Shown in pieces: positions 7,949 to 17,161 of a stretch of DNA of 64,000 nucleotides. The stretch covers positions 9,953 through 73,952 of the forward strand of contig JAGSGJ010000004.1 in NCBI GenBank assembly GCA_023955225.1, read 5' to 3'. Below the pieces are notes generated by a model. It worked only from the letters and a program-made list of their open reading frames with translations, had not been told where the DNA came from and searched no databases. Position numbers and translations under genes: made by a program. The DNA is from Sulfurovum sp. Lineage in GTDB: Bacteria; Campylobacterota; Campylobacteria; Campylobacterales; Sulfurovaceae. The first letter of the stretch is position 1. Each line of letters starts with the position of its first letter.

Positions 7949-9279
7949 TAGCTTAACATGCCTCTTACTTCATCTTCATCTATCAGATCTTTATCATATT
8001 TCACTACGGCAATGTGTTCTGTTTCGTTCACATAGCTTTCTACGATAGCCTCATGGTCTGTGAGTGCAGCAACACGTTCTCTGTCGAAAATATCTAATGA
8101 CAAGTAAACATTGCCTCTGTTGTTTGGACTAGGCATTGTTGCTACCCAGATGAACCATACTACAGAGATGACTGCAACTACCAGTGCTAAAGTAGTTCTG
8201 TCATAGTGCTGCATGAGCCAACCTGCCAAGATACCACCAAGAAAAATACCCGTATAAGCAAAAGTATTTGCCACACCAAGAGCAGCACCTTTTTGGTGTA
8301 CTTTGGCAAACTTGGCTACGAAACTTTGAAGCAGTGGTTCAAACATGTTAAAGCCTATGAAGAAGAGTACAACACCTACTACAAATACCCAAGGAGTAGT
8401 CGCAAATCCCATCGCCAGGAAACCTAAGAAAATGACGGCAACAGAGATCATAAATATCTCTTTTCCTTTACCGTACTTCTCGCCAAAAATGGCTGCTGGT
8501 GCCATCGCCAGGAAACCAAAGATCATGGCAGGGAAATAAACTTTCCACAGTTCAGCTTTTTCCCAACCAAAACCGCCTTCGTCAAGGGTTTGTGTCATGA
8601 CTAGCGGAATGATGAAGAACGCCATGGTCATGATGCTTGAGTGGAAAAGAAAGGTGATGTACATACGCGTAAGTGCTTTGTCTTTAAACACGTCAAAGAA
8701 TTTTGATTCTTCTTCACTGTAAGAGTGTACGATGTGTGGTGGTTTAGGCACAGAGGTAAACAAGATACCTATAGCCAGGACGGAGAGTATGGCAGTCAGC
8801 CAGAAGAGTTTGTCTATTCCCCAGTTTCCACCAACAATAGGTGCAATGATCATCGCAGCAGCAAAACTCATAGCGATCGTCCCACCCATGATGGCCATAG
8901 CATGCGCACGTTGCTCCTCTTTTACAAGGTCAGCTATCATTGCAGAGACTACAGAACCGATGGCACCGGCACCTTGTAAAAAACGTCCGATGAGAAGCAT
9001 ATAAATGTTGTCAGAAAGTGCTGCAACAACCGAACCTATAATGAAGATGATAAGTCCAAAGAAAAGGATATGTCTTCGACCAAATTTATCAGACATCATC
9101 CCAAAAGGTACTTGGAATGCAGCTTGTGTAAGGGCATAACCACCCACGACAAGACCCGCTAAGAATGGTGTTGCACCTTCCATTTCAAGTGCATAGATGG
9201 AAAGAACAGGAAGGACAATGAAGAGTCCGAAAAATCTTAGTCCTACGATAAGAGAGAGTGGCATGATCTGTTTAATCAT
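7948..9279 (-). CDS. MFS transporter, YajR-like
   Basis: A 443-residue major facilitator with twelve predicted helices. The loop 2-3 signature appears as GMMSDKFGRRHILFFG (family form GxxxDRxGRR), and the N terminus LIVGLRFFGLFIVLPVLSIYALEMEGAT is characteristic of the YajR/DHA-type exporters. After the last helix a soluble tail of about 60 residues (SLDIFDRERVAALTDHEAIVESY...DEDEVRGML) matches the position of the ferredoxin-like YAM domain of YajR. Substrate unknown, a drug or metabolite exporter is likely. It is divergent from rdgB and coupled to the downstream 225-residue gene. Confidence 0.88.
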   Translation of the reverse strand: MIKQIMPLSLIVGLRFFGLFIVLPVLSIYALEMEGATPFLAGLVVGGYALTQAAFQVPFGMMSDKFGRRHILFFGLIIFIIGSVVAALSDNIYMLLIGRFLQGAGAIGSVVSAMIADLVKEEQRAHAMAIMGGTIAMSFAAAMIIAPIVGGNWGIDKLFWLTAILSVLAIGILFTSVPKPPHIVHSYSEEESKFFDVFKDKALTRMYITFLFHSSIMTMAFFIIPLVMTQTLDEGGFGWEKAELWKVYFPAMIFGFLAMAPAAIFGEKYGKGKEIFMISVAVIFLGFLAMGFATTPWVFVVGVVLFFIGFNMFEPLLQSFVAKFAKVHQKGAALGVANTFAYTGIFLGGILAGWLMQHYDRTTLALVVAVISVVWFIWVATMPSPNNRGNVYLSLDIFDRERVAALTDHEAIVESYVNETEHIAVVKYDKDLIDEDEVRGMLS

Positions 9280-9338
9280 TGTGATACCTTTAATACGATA
9301 AAATTTCTCTTATTATAGTACTAAAAGGTTAAGAGTTG

Positions 9339-9929
9339 ATGAAAATTGTTTTAGCAACGGGAAACAAAGGTAAACTACGTGAATTTAAACAAATGTGTGA
9401 AGATGAAGTAGTGGCTTTTTCTGAACTTTTAGGTGAATTTGATATCGTAGAAGACGGAGATACATTTGCATCCAATGCACTCATAAAAGCACGTACGATC
9501 TATGAAAAACTGGGTGAAGAGTATCTGGTGATATCCGATGACAGTGGTATCTCGCTGCCTATACTTGACGGAGCACCGGGCATTTATTCAGCACGTTATG
9601 CAGGAGAAGGTGTCACAGATAAAGACAACCTCTATAAACTCATAGAAGCAGTTAAGGAAAAAGGTGTAAAAACTACACCGGCATATTATACTGCAGCTAT
9701 GGCTATTGTGTCCAAGTATGGAGAGTATGTGGTACATGGCTGGATGCATGGGGATGTCATAGATGAACCCAGAGGAGATAAAGGGTTCGGGTACGATCCG
9801 ATGTTTATCCCTGCAGGATTTGATAAGACTTTGGGTGAATTGGATGATGATGTGAAAAAAGAGATATCACACAGAGCAAAAGCATTGAAGTTGGCACAAC
9901 CGATTATACATATGTTAAAGAGTAAATAG
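9339..9929 (+). CDS. rdgB: XTP/dITP diphosphatase (non-canonical purine NTP pyrophosphatase)
   Basis: A 196-residue house-cleaning enzyme of the HAM1/RdgB family, removing dITP and XTP from the nucleotide pool. The N-terminal VLATGNKGKLREF loop, the central SDDSGISLPILDGAPGIYSARYAGEG with the catalytic Asp, and the C-terminal GDKGFGYDPMFIP and SHRAKAL motifs are all intact. I take ATG 9339 rather than the TTG at 9336 because AAGGTTAAGAG lies upstream at suitable distance. Transcribed divergently from the MFS gene with an AT-rich 60-base gap holding both promoters. Confidence 0.95.
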   Translation: MKIVLATGNKGKLREFKQMCEDEVVAFSELLGEFDIVEDGDTFASNALIKARTIYEKLGEEYLVISDDSGISLPILDGAPGIYSARYAGEGVTDKDNLYKLIEAVKEKGVKTTPAYYTAAMAIVSKYGEYVVHGWMHGDVIDEPRGDKGFGYDPMFIPAGFDKTLGELDDDVKKEISHRAKALKLAQPIIHMLKSK

Positions 9930-9937
9930 CTTCTTTC

Positions 9938-9980
9938 GTTCCTTTTCTTTTTTGTTTATGCAACAAAAGAGAAAACGAAC
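9938..9980 (+). terminator. Long imperfect hairpin after rdgB
   Basis: A 17-base T/C-rich arm (9938-9954) pairs with an A/G-rich arm (9964-9980) with a few mismatches around a 9-base loop. It begins 9 bases after the rdgB stop and is likely its terminator, although the T-run is inside the arm rather than after it. Confidence 0.5.
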
Positions 9981-10096
9981 CCACAAGAAAAAAATGCAAA
10001 CTTCTGTCGGGCATTAAAAATATAGAAGATTAGAATGATACTTTATGGGCAATATGCTTTGCCTTTTGTTCAGTTGATAATATAAGGATTTAAAAA

Positions 10097-11935
10097 ATGA
10101 ATAAACAACAATTTATGGAAGATTTACAAGTCATTTATGACGAATTACAAGTTAGACAAGCAAGTCTCAATAAATATTATGAATTGTTAGATGAAGATAA
10201 AGGGCATGATAGAGCCAATAAAGTCGTGGATGCTTTTTTATCTCTCCTAGATATACCTAGAGACAAAGACTCTGAGATGGCTGCTCTGACGCGTATTATA
10301 AATCTACGGGAAGATGCTTTAGAACAGGTGTTGGAGAAGAATGGTTGTTCTAAAGAAGAGATAGCGATGAAAAAAGAGTTGGCATATGGTTTTGCAAGTA
10401 CGATGCATATCACACGACATGAAAGTTTCATTACATGGGTAGAGGACAATAAACTGCTTACACCCTTTTACCGTTCACTGGTTTTAGGTGTACACTATGT
10501 TGGAGTAGCGATGAGTGTATGGCAGAGTCATTGGACACACCACATCATCCACAGCGTAAACCTTGAACTTTCCGAACGTTTTAATGGTGATGATGCCAAG
10601 GTTTTTGAGATGCTTCAGGGTGAATCTTTGATTGATAGCGATGAGAGTGGATGTGATGGAGACCGTTGTTACTCAGTCCTCAAAAAAGATGGAGAAAACT
10701 ATCAAAGTATTGCGTATGCAGAGGCTTTCCCTAAAGAAGTAGAACAGGTAACGATAGCATTGGAACAACTCATTTCTCTCTTAAATCAACATGACGATGA
10801 AGTATTTGGTCAAAAAACAGAGTGGCTAGCATATTTTACAGCGATCAAAGAGGCTTTTTCTCATACCCAGACAAATGAACTGATAGGGAAATGGGCAGAT
10901 GTGGACAGAGCTTGGATGGCAGTCAAAACACCGCTTCAGGTAGGACATCCTTTGGAGTATTATGAAGATCATTACAGAAAAGCTGTGGCATTAGAATGGG
11001 ATCTACGTATTGTAAACCCCCAACTTCAAGAAGGATCAGCTACTAGAGAGAACATTAAAAATTTCGCTTCAAAAATGGCTGAAGAATTTGGAACAGATGC
11101 AGAAAAGACAATGACTAAGAACTTGACGCAAGTGGATGAAACACAACTTTATATAGGGCAACCCATCCTCTATTATGCAGCAGAATTCAACGGGCTTTTC
11201 TCCGCACAGGTCGTACCCAATGATGAACAAGTCTCAGCAGAATTAGGCAAAAAGATCTTTGCGTATGCAGACTTTGTGATGGAGAGTAAAAAGTCCAAGC
11301 CTATCATGAAACTTTCTGTAGAAACCATGGGTGAAGATTTTGTTAAAAAACAAAAAGCATTGGTAGACAATGAACCTAAGCTTTGGCATGAGCTTTACGA
11401 TATTTCTACAGTAGGACATGAGTACGGACATATCTTATGGATAGATGCAGACACAGAAACCAAAATGAATGCTTCAGGGCAGTTTAAAAATATTGAAGAG
11501 TTTAAGGCTACGGCAGGGGGTCTAATGGCATTTTTCTCAAATGAACGTGAAGAACTTAAAAATCATATCATCGACGATGTTGTGGGGCGTGCAGTAGGGC
11601 TTATGGCATGGCGTGAAGTAGGTGAGGTATTGCCTTATTACTGTGAAGGATTGATTCACCTTGATATCCTCTTTAGCTCAGGTGTCATTACGTATGACGG
11701 AGAGATACACATTGACTATAGCAAGTATGATACGATGAAAGAAACCTATCAAAATGCCTATAGAAATTTAGCAGAAGATTATCTTTCAAAAGTAGATGCA
11801 AATGGGTATTTGAGTACGTATGCAAGTAAAGAAAAAGGCGTATATTTACCGATAAAAGAAGAGATAAGATCATTTGTAGAGCACTATTATGCAAGATATA
11901 AAGAGATAGGACAGCAAACTATTGTACTTTCTTAA
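10097..11935 (+). CDS. CiaB-family protein with an HEYGH zinc-peptidase-like motif
   Basis: A 612-residue protein that matches, by length and by segments such as FITWVEDNKLLTPFYRSLVLGVHYVGVAMSVWQ, the Campylobacter family annotated as invasion antigen B (CiaB). What I see directly is HEYGH at residues 441-445, the HExxH zinc-binding signature, followed 22-23 residues later by Glu467/Glu468 in EEFKATAG, the spacing of a gluzincin third ligand. I infer a metallopeptidase-like fold; activity is untested. No signal peptide or membrane segment is present. In a free-living bacterium the invasion name is probably misleading. It stands alone, with a hairpin 7 bases past the stop. Confidence 0.8.
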   Translation: MNKQQFMEDLQVIYDELQVRQASLNKYYELLDEDKGHDRANKVVDAFLSLLDIPRDKDSEMAALTRIINLREDALEQVLEKNGCSKEEIAMKKELAYGFASTMHITRHESFITWVEDNKLLTPFYRSLVLGVHYVGVAMSVWQSHWTHHIIHSVNLELSERFNGDDAKVFEMLQGESLIDSDESGCDGDRCYSVLKKDGENYQSIAYAEAFPKEVEQVTIALEQLISLLNQHDDEVFGQKTEWLAYFTAIKEAFSHTQTNELIGKWADVDRAWMAVKTPLQVGHPLEYYEDHYRKAVALEWDLRIVNPQLQEGSATRENIKNFASKMAEEFGTDAEKTMTKNLTQVDETQLYIGQPILYYAAEFNGLFSAQVVPNDEQVSAELGKKIFAYADFVMESKKSKPIMKLSVETMGEDFVKKQKALVDNEPKLWHELYDISTVGHEYGHILWIDADTETKMNASGQFKNIEEFKATAGGLMAFFSNEREELKNHIIDDVVGRAVGLMAWREVGEVLPYYCEGLIHLDILFSSGVITYDGEIHIDYSKYDTMKETYQNAYRNLAEDYLSKVDANGYLSTYASKEKGVYLPIKEEIRSFVEHYYARYKEIGQQTIVLS

Positions 11936-11941
11936 GATACC

Positions 11942-11966
11942 AGAAGAGGGGACTTCCTTCTCTTCT
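11942..11966 (+). terminator. Stem-loop after the ciaB-like gene
   Basis: Arms AGAAGAG (11942-11948) and CTCTTCT (11960-11966) are complementary, beginning 7 bases after the stop codon. No clear T-run follows at once, so this is a weak terminator call. Confidence 0.4.
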
Positions 11967-12011
11967 ACCACGGTTTAATTATTTTCCTTCACCATTCTCT
12001 AACCTCATTTT

Positions 12012-12020
12012 TGCTATAAT
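12012..12020 (+). promoter_or_regulatory. Extended -10 promoter (TGCTATAAT)
   Basis: Perfect extended -10 about 45 bases before the aminotransferase start at 12066; it probably drives the aminotransferase-hisZ-purA run. Confidence 0.6.
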
Positions 12021-12065
12021 CCACGTAATTATGCCGTCTTCATGATGGCGATCATGAGGATATAT

Positions 12066-13175
12066 ATGCTACTTTTTACACCAGGACCTACACCAGTACC
12101 GGAGTCTGTACGCCAAGCTATGGCTACACCTACGCTACACCATAGAACACCGGAATTTGAAGCCATTTTTAAAGAAGCCCGCGAAAGACTTTTAAAACTT
12201 TTCGGGATGGATGAATGTGTGATGATCGCCTCTTCGGGCACAGGTGCTATGCAGGCTTGTATGTTGAACCTTTGTAAGACTAAAGCCTTGACTGTAAACG
12301 CCGGCAAGTTTGGTGAGCGTTTTGGGAAAATCGCTGATGCAATGAGCCGAGATAAAGTTGAGCTCACGTATGAGTGGAATACTCCTTGTTCTGTTAGTGA
12401 TGTTGAAAATGCACTGAATGAAAATGCAGATATCGATGCGATCTTTATACAGGTATGTGAAAGTGCAGGTGGACTTCGTCATCCTGTTGAAGCGATTGCA
12501 AAAAGAGCCAAAGAGATCAATCCTGACATTATGATAGTAGCGGATGGTATCACCGCTGTGGGTGTAGAACGTATCGATATCTCAAATATAGACGCACTTG
12601 TTTCAGGGAGTCAAAAAGCATTGATGCTTCCTCCTGGCCTTGCGATGATTGGGTTATCCTGTGATGCAGTAGCGAAGATAGGTGAAGGTAAAGATTTTTA
12701 TTTTAATCTTGCTACAGAAATTAAAAATCAACAGAAAAATACTACAGCATGGACGGCTGCAACGACACTCATTATAGGGCTTAATGCCATTTTTGATGCG
12801 ATTGAGGAAGAGGGTGTTGATGCACTGTATGAAAAAACACGTACGAGAGCAAATGCTACACAGGCAGCACTTGAAGCCATCGGTTTTACTATGTATCCGC
12901 AGACACCTGCACCATCTATGAGTACTGTATTTGATGAAGATGCTGAGCCTATACGCAAGCTACTTAAAACAAAGTACGGTGTAAACATGGCAGGCGGCCA
13001 AGATCATCTCAAAGGCAAACTTTTCCGTATCAACCAGATGGGGCTTATCCCTGTGTATGAGTCTGCATGGGTGGTCAATGCCATAGAGTTGGCATTGGCT
13101 GACATCGGGAGAAGAGATTTTGATGGTACAGCCAGCCGTGTCTTTAACGAAACCTATTTTAAGAAGAGTAACTAA
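12066..13175 (+). CDS. Class V PLP-dependent aminotransferase
   Basis: A 369-residue aminotransferase of the serine-pyruvate/alanine-glyoxylate group. It begins with LLFTPGPTPVPESV, the usual opening of that group, has HHRTPEF, an SSGTGAMQA cofactor segment, and the PLP lysine in SGSQKALMLPPGLAM. I start at ATG 12066 because GAGGA lies 6 bases upstream; the ATG at 12042 would add eight residues before the family start. The exact amino donor and acceptor cannot be told from sequence. hisZ begins directly after its stop codon, so the two are co-transcribed. Confidence 0.88.
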   Translation: MLLFTPGPTPVPESVRQAMATPTLHHRTPEFEAIFKEARERLLKLFGMDECVMIASSGTGAMQACMLNLCKTKALTVNAGKFGERFGKIADAMSRDKVELTYEWNTPCSVSDVENALNENADIDAIFIQVCESAGGLRHPVEAIAKRAKEINPDIMIVADGITAVGVERIDISNIDALVSGSQKALMLPPGLAMIGLSCDAVAKIGEGKDFYFNLATEIKNQQKNTTAWTAATTLIIGLNAIFDAIEEEGVDALYEKTRTRANATQAALEAIGFTMYPQTPAPSMSTVFDEDAEPIRKLLKTKYGVNMAGGQDHLKGKLFRINQMGLIPVYESAWVVNAIELALADIGRRDFDGTASRVFNETYFKKSN

Positions 13176-14021
13176 ATGATATTTGAACACGAAATCCCTA
13201 CTGGGAGTAGACTTTATTTCGGACAAAGTGCCAAGATAAAAAGAGAGATAGAGGGTATCGCAAGTGAAATATTGTACAGCCTTGGATTTGAAGAGATAGT
13301 GACACCGTTGTTTTCTTACCACCAGCATGAATATTTTGATGACCAAAAGCCTTTGGTAAGACTCAATGACGAAGAGAACCATGAAGTGACTTTACGTGCA
13401 GACTCTACAGCAGATGTTGTACGTATCGTGACAAAAAGACTGGGACGCAGTACAGAGTCTAAAAAGTGGTTTTATATCCAGCCAACAGTGACATTCCCGA
13501 CAAAAGAGCAGTATCAGATCGGTGCAGAAGTAATAGACGGCACTTTCGAGAAGATAGCAGAAACAACGACGACACTTTTAAAACAGATAGGAGCAGAGCC
13601 GGTTATGCAGATAGCCAATATACGTATCCCACATCTTTTAAATGCAAAATATGGTGTCTCTTTAGATGTATTGAAGTCAATGCACGTTGAACAGATTATG
13701 GGTGCAGATCTACCTTGGATAGAACAGCTTGTAAGAATCAACTCTGTGAATGACTTGGATGATCTGAGTGCATTCCCTGATGACATTAAAATTGAACTGG
13801 AAAAGATCAAAGAGGCGACACAAAAAGTAGCGTATAACAATATGGTTATATCGCCACTTTTTTACGCGAAGATGAGGTATTATGACTCTTTGACATTTAG
13901 AATGTTTGAAGGTAACAGTCTTTTAGCGATGGGCGGAATTTACACGATTGATGGTGTAGAAGCAGCAGGATTTGCACTCTATACAGATGAGTGTATCAGC
14001 AAAAAAATGAATAGAGGATAG
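13176..14021 (+). CDS. hisZ: ATP phosphoribosyltransferase regulatory subunit
   Basis: A 281-residue class II aminoacyl-tRNA-synthetase-like protein, shorter than true HisS and lacking its C-terminal anticodon domain. Motif 2-like VTLRADSTADVVRIVTKR and FYIQPTVTFPTKEQYQIGAEVI are visible. HisZ partners the short form of HisG in the first step of histidine synthesis; hisG is not in this window. It starts at the base after the aminotransferase stop and ends five bases before purA, so all three share an operon. The hisZ-purA pairing is one I recall from other Campylobacterota. Confidence 0.85.
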   Translation: MIFEHEIPTGSRLYFGQSAKIKREIEGIASEILYSLGFEEIVTPLFSYHQHEYFDDQKPLVRLNDEENHEVTLRADSTADVVRIVTKRLGRSTESKKWFYIQPTVTFPTKEQYQIGAEVIDGTFEKIAETTTTLLKQIGAEPVMQIANIRIPHLLNAKYGVSLDVLKSMHVEQIMGADLPWIEQLVRINSVNDLDDLSAFPDDIKIELEKIKEATQKVAYNNMVISPLFYAKMRYYDSLTFRMFEGNSLLAMGGIYTIDGVEAAGFALYTDECISKKMNRG

Positions 14022-14026
14022 GTTAT

Positions 14027-15277
14027 ATGAGTAAAGCAGATTTGATTGTAGGTCTCCAATGGGGAGATGAAGGAAAAGGAAAGATCGTTGACCATATGGC
14101 ACAAACACATGACTATGTATGTCGTTTTGCAGGTGGGCATAACGCAGGACACACTATCGTTATTGACGGTAAAAAGTATGCGCTTCACCTTATCCCTTCC
14201 GGTGTACTTAATCCTAGTGCAAAAAACATCGTAGGAAACGGTGTGGTACTTTCGCCAAAAGACTTCATTAAAGAGATGGTACAGTTTGACGATTTGGACG
14301 GAAGACTTTTCCTCTCAGACAAAGCACATGTACTTTTGCCTTACCATGCACTCATTGACCAAGCAAAAGAGCGTCTGAAGGGTGATAAAGCCATCGGTAC
14401 AACAGGTAAGGGAATCGGGCCTGCATATGGTGATAAGATTGCCAGAGTAGGACATAGACTGGGTGAATTACTGAACCCTGAGAAATTGACTGCAAAGATA
14501 GTAGCGTACTTTAATATGAACAAACCTGTATTTGATGCTATGGGTGTTGAAGCACCTGTAGAGGCTGAACTGTTAGCAGAACTTGAAGGGTATAAAGCAG
14601 TACTTGGTAAACATATCGTCGATACAACACAGATGATGTGGCAGATCATGGATGACGATAAGAAGATACTTCTTGAAGGTGCACAAGGGACAATGCTTGA
14701 TATTGACCATGGAACTTACCCTTATGTAACTTCTTCAACAACAGTTAGTGCCGGAGCATGTTCTGGTCTTGGTATCAACCCGAAAGATATTGGTAAGGTA
14801 ACAGGTATAGCTAAAGCGTACTGTACGAGAGTTGGTAACGGTCCTTTCCCAAGTGAAGATTTTGGAGTAGAGGGTGACACACTGCGTAAAAATGGACATG
14901 AGTTTGGAACCACAACAGGACGTCCAAGAAGATGTGGTTGGTTTGATGCTGTGGCTATGCGTCACGCGGTGCGTGTGAACGGAGTAGATCAGGTAGCATT
15001 GATGAAACTGGATGTATTGGATGGTTTTGATGAAGTGAAGGTATGTGTAGCTTATGAAGTAGATGGTAAAGAGATCAATTATGTACCTTACGATCTTGAG
15101 GATACAACACCTATTTACAAATCTTTCCCAGGTTGGAATAAAACAGAAGGTGTAAGAGATTTTGATGCATTGCCTGATACTGCAAAATCATACATCAGGG
15201 CACTTGAAGAGATGATAGGGACAAAGATGGGGATCATCTCCACAAGTCCAGAGCGTGAAGATACTATTATAAGATAA
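14027..15277 (+). CDS. purA: Adenylosuccinate synthetase
   Basis: A 416-residue enzyme that makes adenylosuccinate from IMP and aspartate with GTP. The N-terminal VGLQWGDEGKGKIVD is the P-loop/catalytic Asp motif; FAGGHNAGHTI holds the catalytic His; GTTGKGIGPAY and the C-terminal TTTGRPRRCGWFD are family signatures. Length is normal. It ends an operon with hisZ; after it come a hairpin and an intergenic repeat. Confidence 0.97.
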   Translation: MSKADLIVGLQWGDEGKGKIVDHMAQTHDYVCRFAGGHNAGHTIVIDGKKYALHLIPSGVLNPSAKNIVGNGVVLSPKDFIKEMVQFDDLDGRLFLSDKAHVLLPYHALIDQAKERLKGDKAIGTTGKGIGPAYGDKIARVGHRLGELLNPEKLTAKIVAYFNMNKPVFDAMGVEAPVEAELLAELEGYKAVLGKHIVDTTQMMWQIMDDDKKILLEGAQGTMLDIDHGTYPYVTSSTTVSAGACSGLGINPKDIGKVTGIAKAYCTRVGNGPFPSEDFGVEGDTLRKNGHEFGTTTGRPRRCGWFDAVAMRHAVRVNGVDQVALMKLDVLDGFDEVKVCVAYEVDGKEINYVPYDLEDTTPIYKSFPGWNKTEGVRDFDALPDTAKSYIRALEEMIGTKMGIISTSPEREDTIIR

Positions 15278-15278
15278 C

Positions 15279-15303
15279 GCCTTTTGAGCAAAGCCCAAAA
15301 GGC
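15279..15303 (+). terminator. Hairpin after purA
   Basis: Arms GCCTTTTG (15279-15286) and CAAAAGGC (15296-15303) are perfectly complementary with a 9-base loop, starting one base after the purA stop. No T-run follows; the right arm abuts a repeat element. Confidence 0.5.
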
Positions 15304-15360
15304 TACGTTAACACTGGGTTTGCTTCAGCAGCAAGCTCACGCGACTTGTCGCTTTTATAA
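15303..15360 (+). repeat. Intergenic stem-loop element, copy 3
   Basis: Shares CTACG, GCTTCAGCAG and GCTCA landmarks with copies at 41151 and 51457, in the same order. Its palindrome is GCGAC-TT-GTCGC (15341-15352), different in sequence but paired as in the others. It ends 22 bases before the DUF507 start. Confidence 0.65.
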
Positions 15361-15382
15361 AATTTGAGAAGGAATTAATAGC

Positions 15383-15934
15383 ATGAGATTAAAACCACAA
15401 CAGACAGGGTATGTAGCAACAAAAATCGGGATAGATTTAGCCAATGCACCTTTTATCACTATGCCAAAAGGTAGAGAAGCGGTTGTTGAAGCAGCAAAAA
15501 AGATCATAGATGAAAATCTTGAAAAAGAACATGCTCTTGATGAAAAAGTCAAAAAAATTCTCGATGAAAATTATGATGAAATAGAGTTTCAGCATGCGGA
15601 TGAGAGACAACTCTTTTTTATGATTAAAAAGAAAATGGCTGCAGAACATGGTGTGATCATGAACTATGATGACAGATACAATGACCTTGCACACCTTATT
15701 TTAGATGAACTGTATGAAAATTATCTTGCAGAATACACAGTGAATGAAAACCAGGTTAAGAATGTTATTTTTAAATCTTTTAAAGCCTTCGCTGATGCCT
15801 TTGATGAGATAGATGACATTGTCTATGCAAAGATAAGAGGCATGGAAAAAGAAGTGATCCCCGGTTCTCAGGATTATGAACTGCTTTATGAACGATTTTA
15901 TCAAGAGGAACTTTCGAAAAGAGGTATGTTGTAA
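15383..15934 (+). CDS. DUF507 family protein
   Basis: A 183-residue, highly charged, mostly helical cytoplasmic protein. It resembles the DUF507 family, a protein of unknown function found widely in Campylobacterota beside carA, which is also its position here (and, from memory, next to carA in C. jejuni). The N terminus MRLKPQQTGYVATKIGIDLANA and the internal repeat-like segments around ADERQLFFMIKKKMAAEHG and EYTVNENQVKNVIFKSF suggest an internal duplication. No catalytic motif is visible. A ribosome site GAGAAGGA precedes ATG 15383. Confidence 0.85.
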   Translation: MRLKPQQTGYVATKIGIDLANAPFITMPKGREAVVEAAKKIIDENLEKEHALDEKVKKILDENYDEIEFQHADERQLFFMIKKKMAAEHGVIMNYDDRYNDLAHLILDELYENYLAEYTVNENQVKNVIFKSFKAFADAFDEIDDIVYAKIRGMEKEVIPGSQDYELLYERFYQEELSKRGML

Positions 15935-15945
15935 TGACAAAATTA

Positions 15946-15990
15946 TCACTTAGTGCTAATTTTCTTCAGCAAAGCTGTAGCTTTAGTGAG
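15946..15990 (+). repeat. Intergenic stem-loop element, copy 4
   Basis: Outer arms TCACT (15946-15950) and AGTGA (15985-15989), with CTTCAGC and an inner hairpin AAAGCT-GT-AGCTTT (15971-15984). The end GCTTTAGTGAGA is identical to copy 2. It lies 43 bases before the carA start. Confidence 0.65.
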
Positions 15991-16033
15991 AGGAGTTTTT
16001 TGGGGAGCTTGTTCTCAAAAAAAGGAGAAATAT

Positions 16034-17152
16034 ATGAATAAGATATCTTTATATTTTGAAAATGGACTGATGCTTGAAGCAAAAAGTTTTGGGGCAGAGG
16101 GAACATCTGTAGGAGAGATCGTTTTTAACACCTCTCTTACAGGATACCAAGAGATAGTTACAGATCCTTCTTATGCAGGGCAATTTGTGACATTTACGAT
16201 GCCTGAGATAGGCAATGTAGGGTGTAATGCACAAGATATGGAGAGTAAAGGTGCTCACTGTAAAGGTATCATCGTTCGTAGCTATCAGGACCGTCCCTCT
16301 AACTTCAGATGCGAAGAGACTTTGGCAGCATTGCTAAAAAGAGAAAACATCCTTGGTATTACTGAGATTGACACACGTTTTTTAACAAAAATGCTTAGAG
16401 ATGAAGGTGCTATGATGATGGTAGCTTCTACTGAGATACATGATCAGGATGAGCTTAAAAAAGTATTGGCATCTTCACCACGCATTGAAGAGGTGAATTA
16501 TATTGAACAGGTAAGTACAAACGAGAGTTATGTACATACTGAAGCACGCTACAATACAGATACTTTCCAGTACGATGCACCACAAACTACAAAGAAGATC
16601 ATTGCACTTGATTTTGGTATTAAAAGAAATATCTTAAATGAACTTACGCATGCAGGGATGGAAGTAACGGTTGTACCTAACTCTATGTCAGCTGAAGAGA
16701 TCATTGCTAAGATTGATGCAAAAGAGTGTGACGGTGTATTTCTTTCAAATGGACCTGGTGATCCACTTATCTTAAAAGAGGAACAAGAGAAGATTAAAAA
16801 ACTTATCGCTCGTAAAGTGCCACTTTTTGGTATCTGTCTTGGACACCAGCTGCTTTCTATCTCACATGGTTACGATACGTATAAATTGAAGTTCGGACAT
16901 CATGGTGGAAACCATCCTGTGAAAAATACTGTAACAGGTACAGTAGAAATTACGGCACAAAATCACAATTATAATGTTCCAGATAACATTACGGAAGTGG
17001 CTTCTGTGACGCATGTAAATCTTTTTGATAATACTATCGAGGGGCTCAAATACAATGATTCTCCAACACTGTCAGTACAACATCACCCAGAAGCAAGTCC
17101 CGGACCACATGAAAGTGCATATATCTTTGGCGAATTTGCCAAAATGCTCTAA
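16034..17152 (+). CDS. carA: Carbamoyl-phosphate synthase small (glutaminase) subunit
   Basis: A 372-residue subunit that hydrolyses glutamine to feed ammonia to CarB for arginine and pyrimidine synthesis. The class I glutamine amidotransferase domain is complete: nucleophile Cys in FGICLGHQLLS, the oxyanion SNGPGDP strand and the catalytic HxE in VQHHPEASPGPHES. The N-terminal domain has FNTSLTGYQEIVTDPSYAGQ. I start at ATG 16034 after AAAGGAG; an upstream ATG at 15953 would translate through a repeat element and add 27 unrelated residues. carB is not in the window. ddl follows nine bases later. Confidence 0.95.
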   Translation: MNKISLYFENGLMLEAKSFGAEGTSVGEIVFNTSLTGYQEIVTDPSYAGQFVTFTMPEIGNVGCNAQDMESKGAHCKGIIVRSYQDRPSNFRCEETLAALLKRENILGITEIDTRFLTKMLRDEGAMMMVASTEIHDQDELKKVLASSPRIEEVNYIEQVSTNESYVHTEARYNTDTFQYDAPQTTKKIIALDFGIKRNILNELTHAGMEVTVVPNSMSAEEIIAKIDAKECDGVFLSNGPGDPLILKEEQEKIKKLIARKVPLFGICLGHQLLSISHGYDTYKLKFGHHGGNHPVKNTVTGTVEITAQNHNYNVPDNITEVASVTHVNLFDNTIEGLKYNDSPTLSVQHHPEASPGPHESAYIFGEFAKML

Positions 17153-17161
17153 GGAAGACAG

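Noticed and set aside
10097..11935. Evidence for host invasion by this organism
   Set aside because: A CiaB name alone does not show pathogenicity; the gene family occurs in free-living Campylobacterota, and no secretion system or toxin gene is seen here.
15953..16033. Longer carA start
   Set aside because: It would translate through a repeat element, has no ribosome site, and AAAGGAG precedes ATG 16034.
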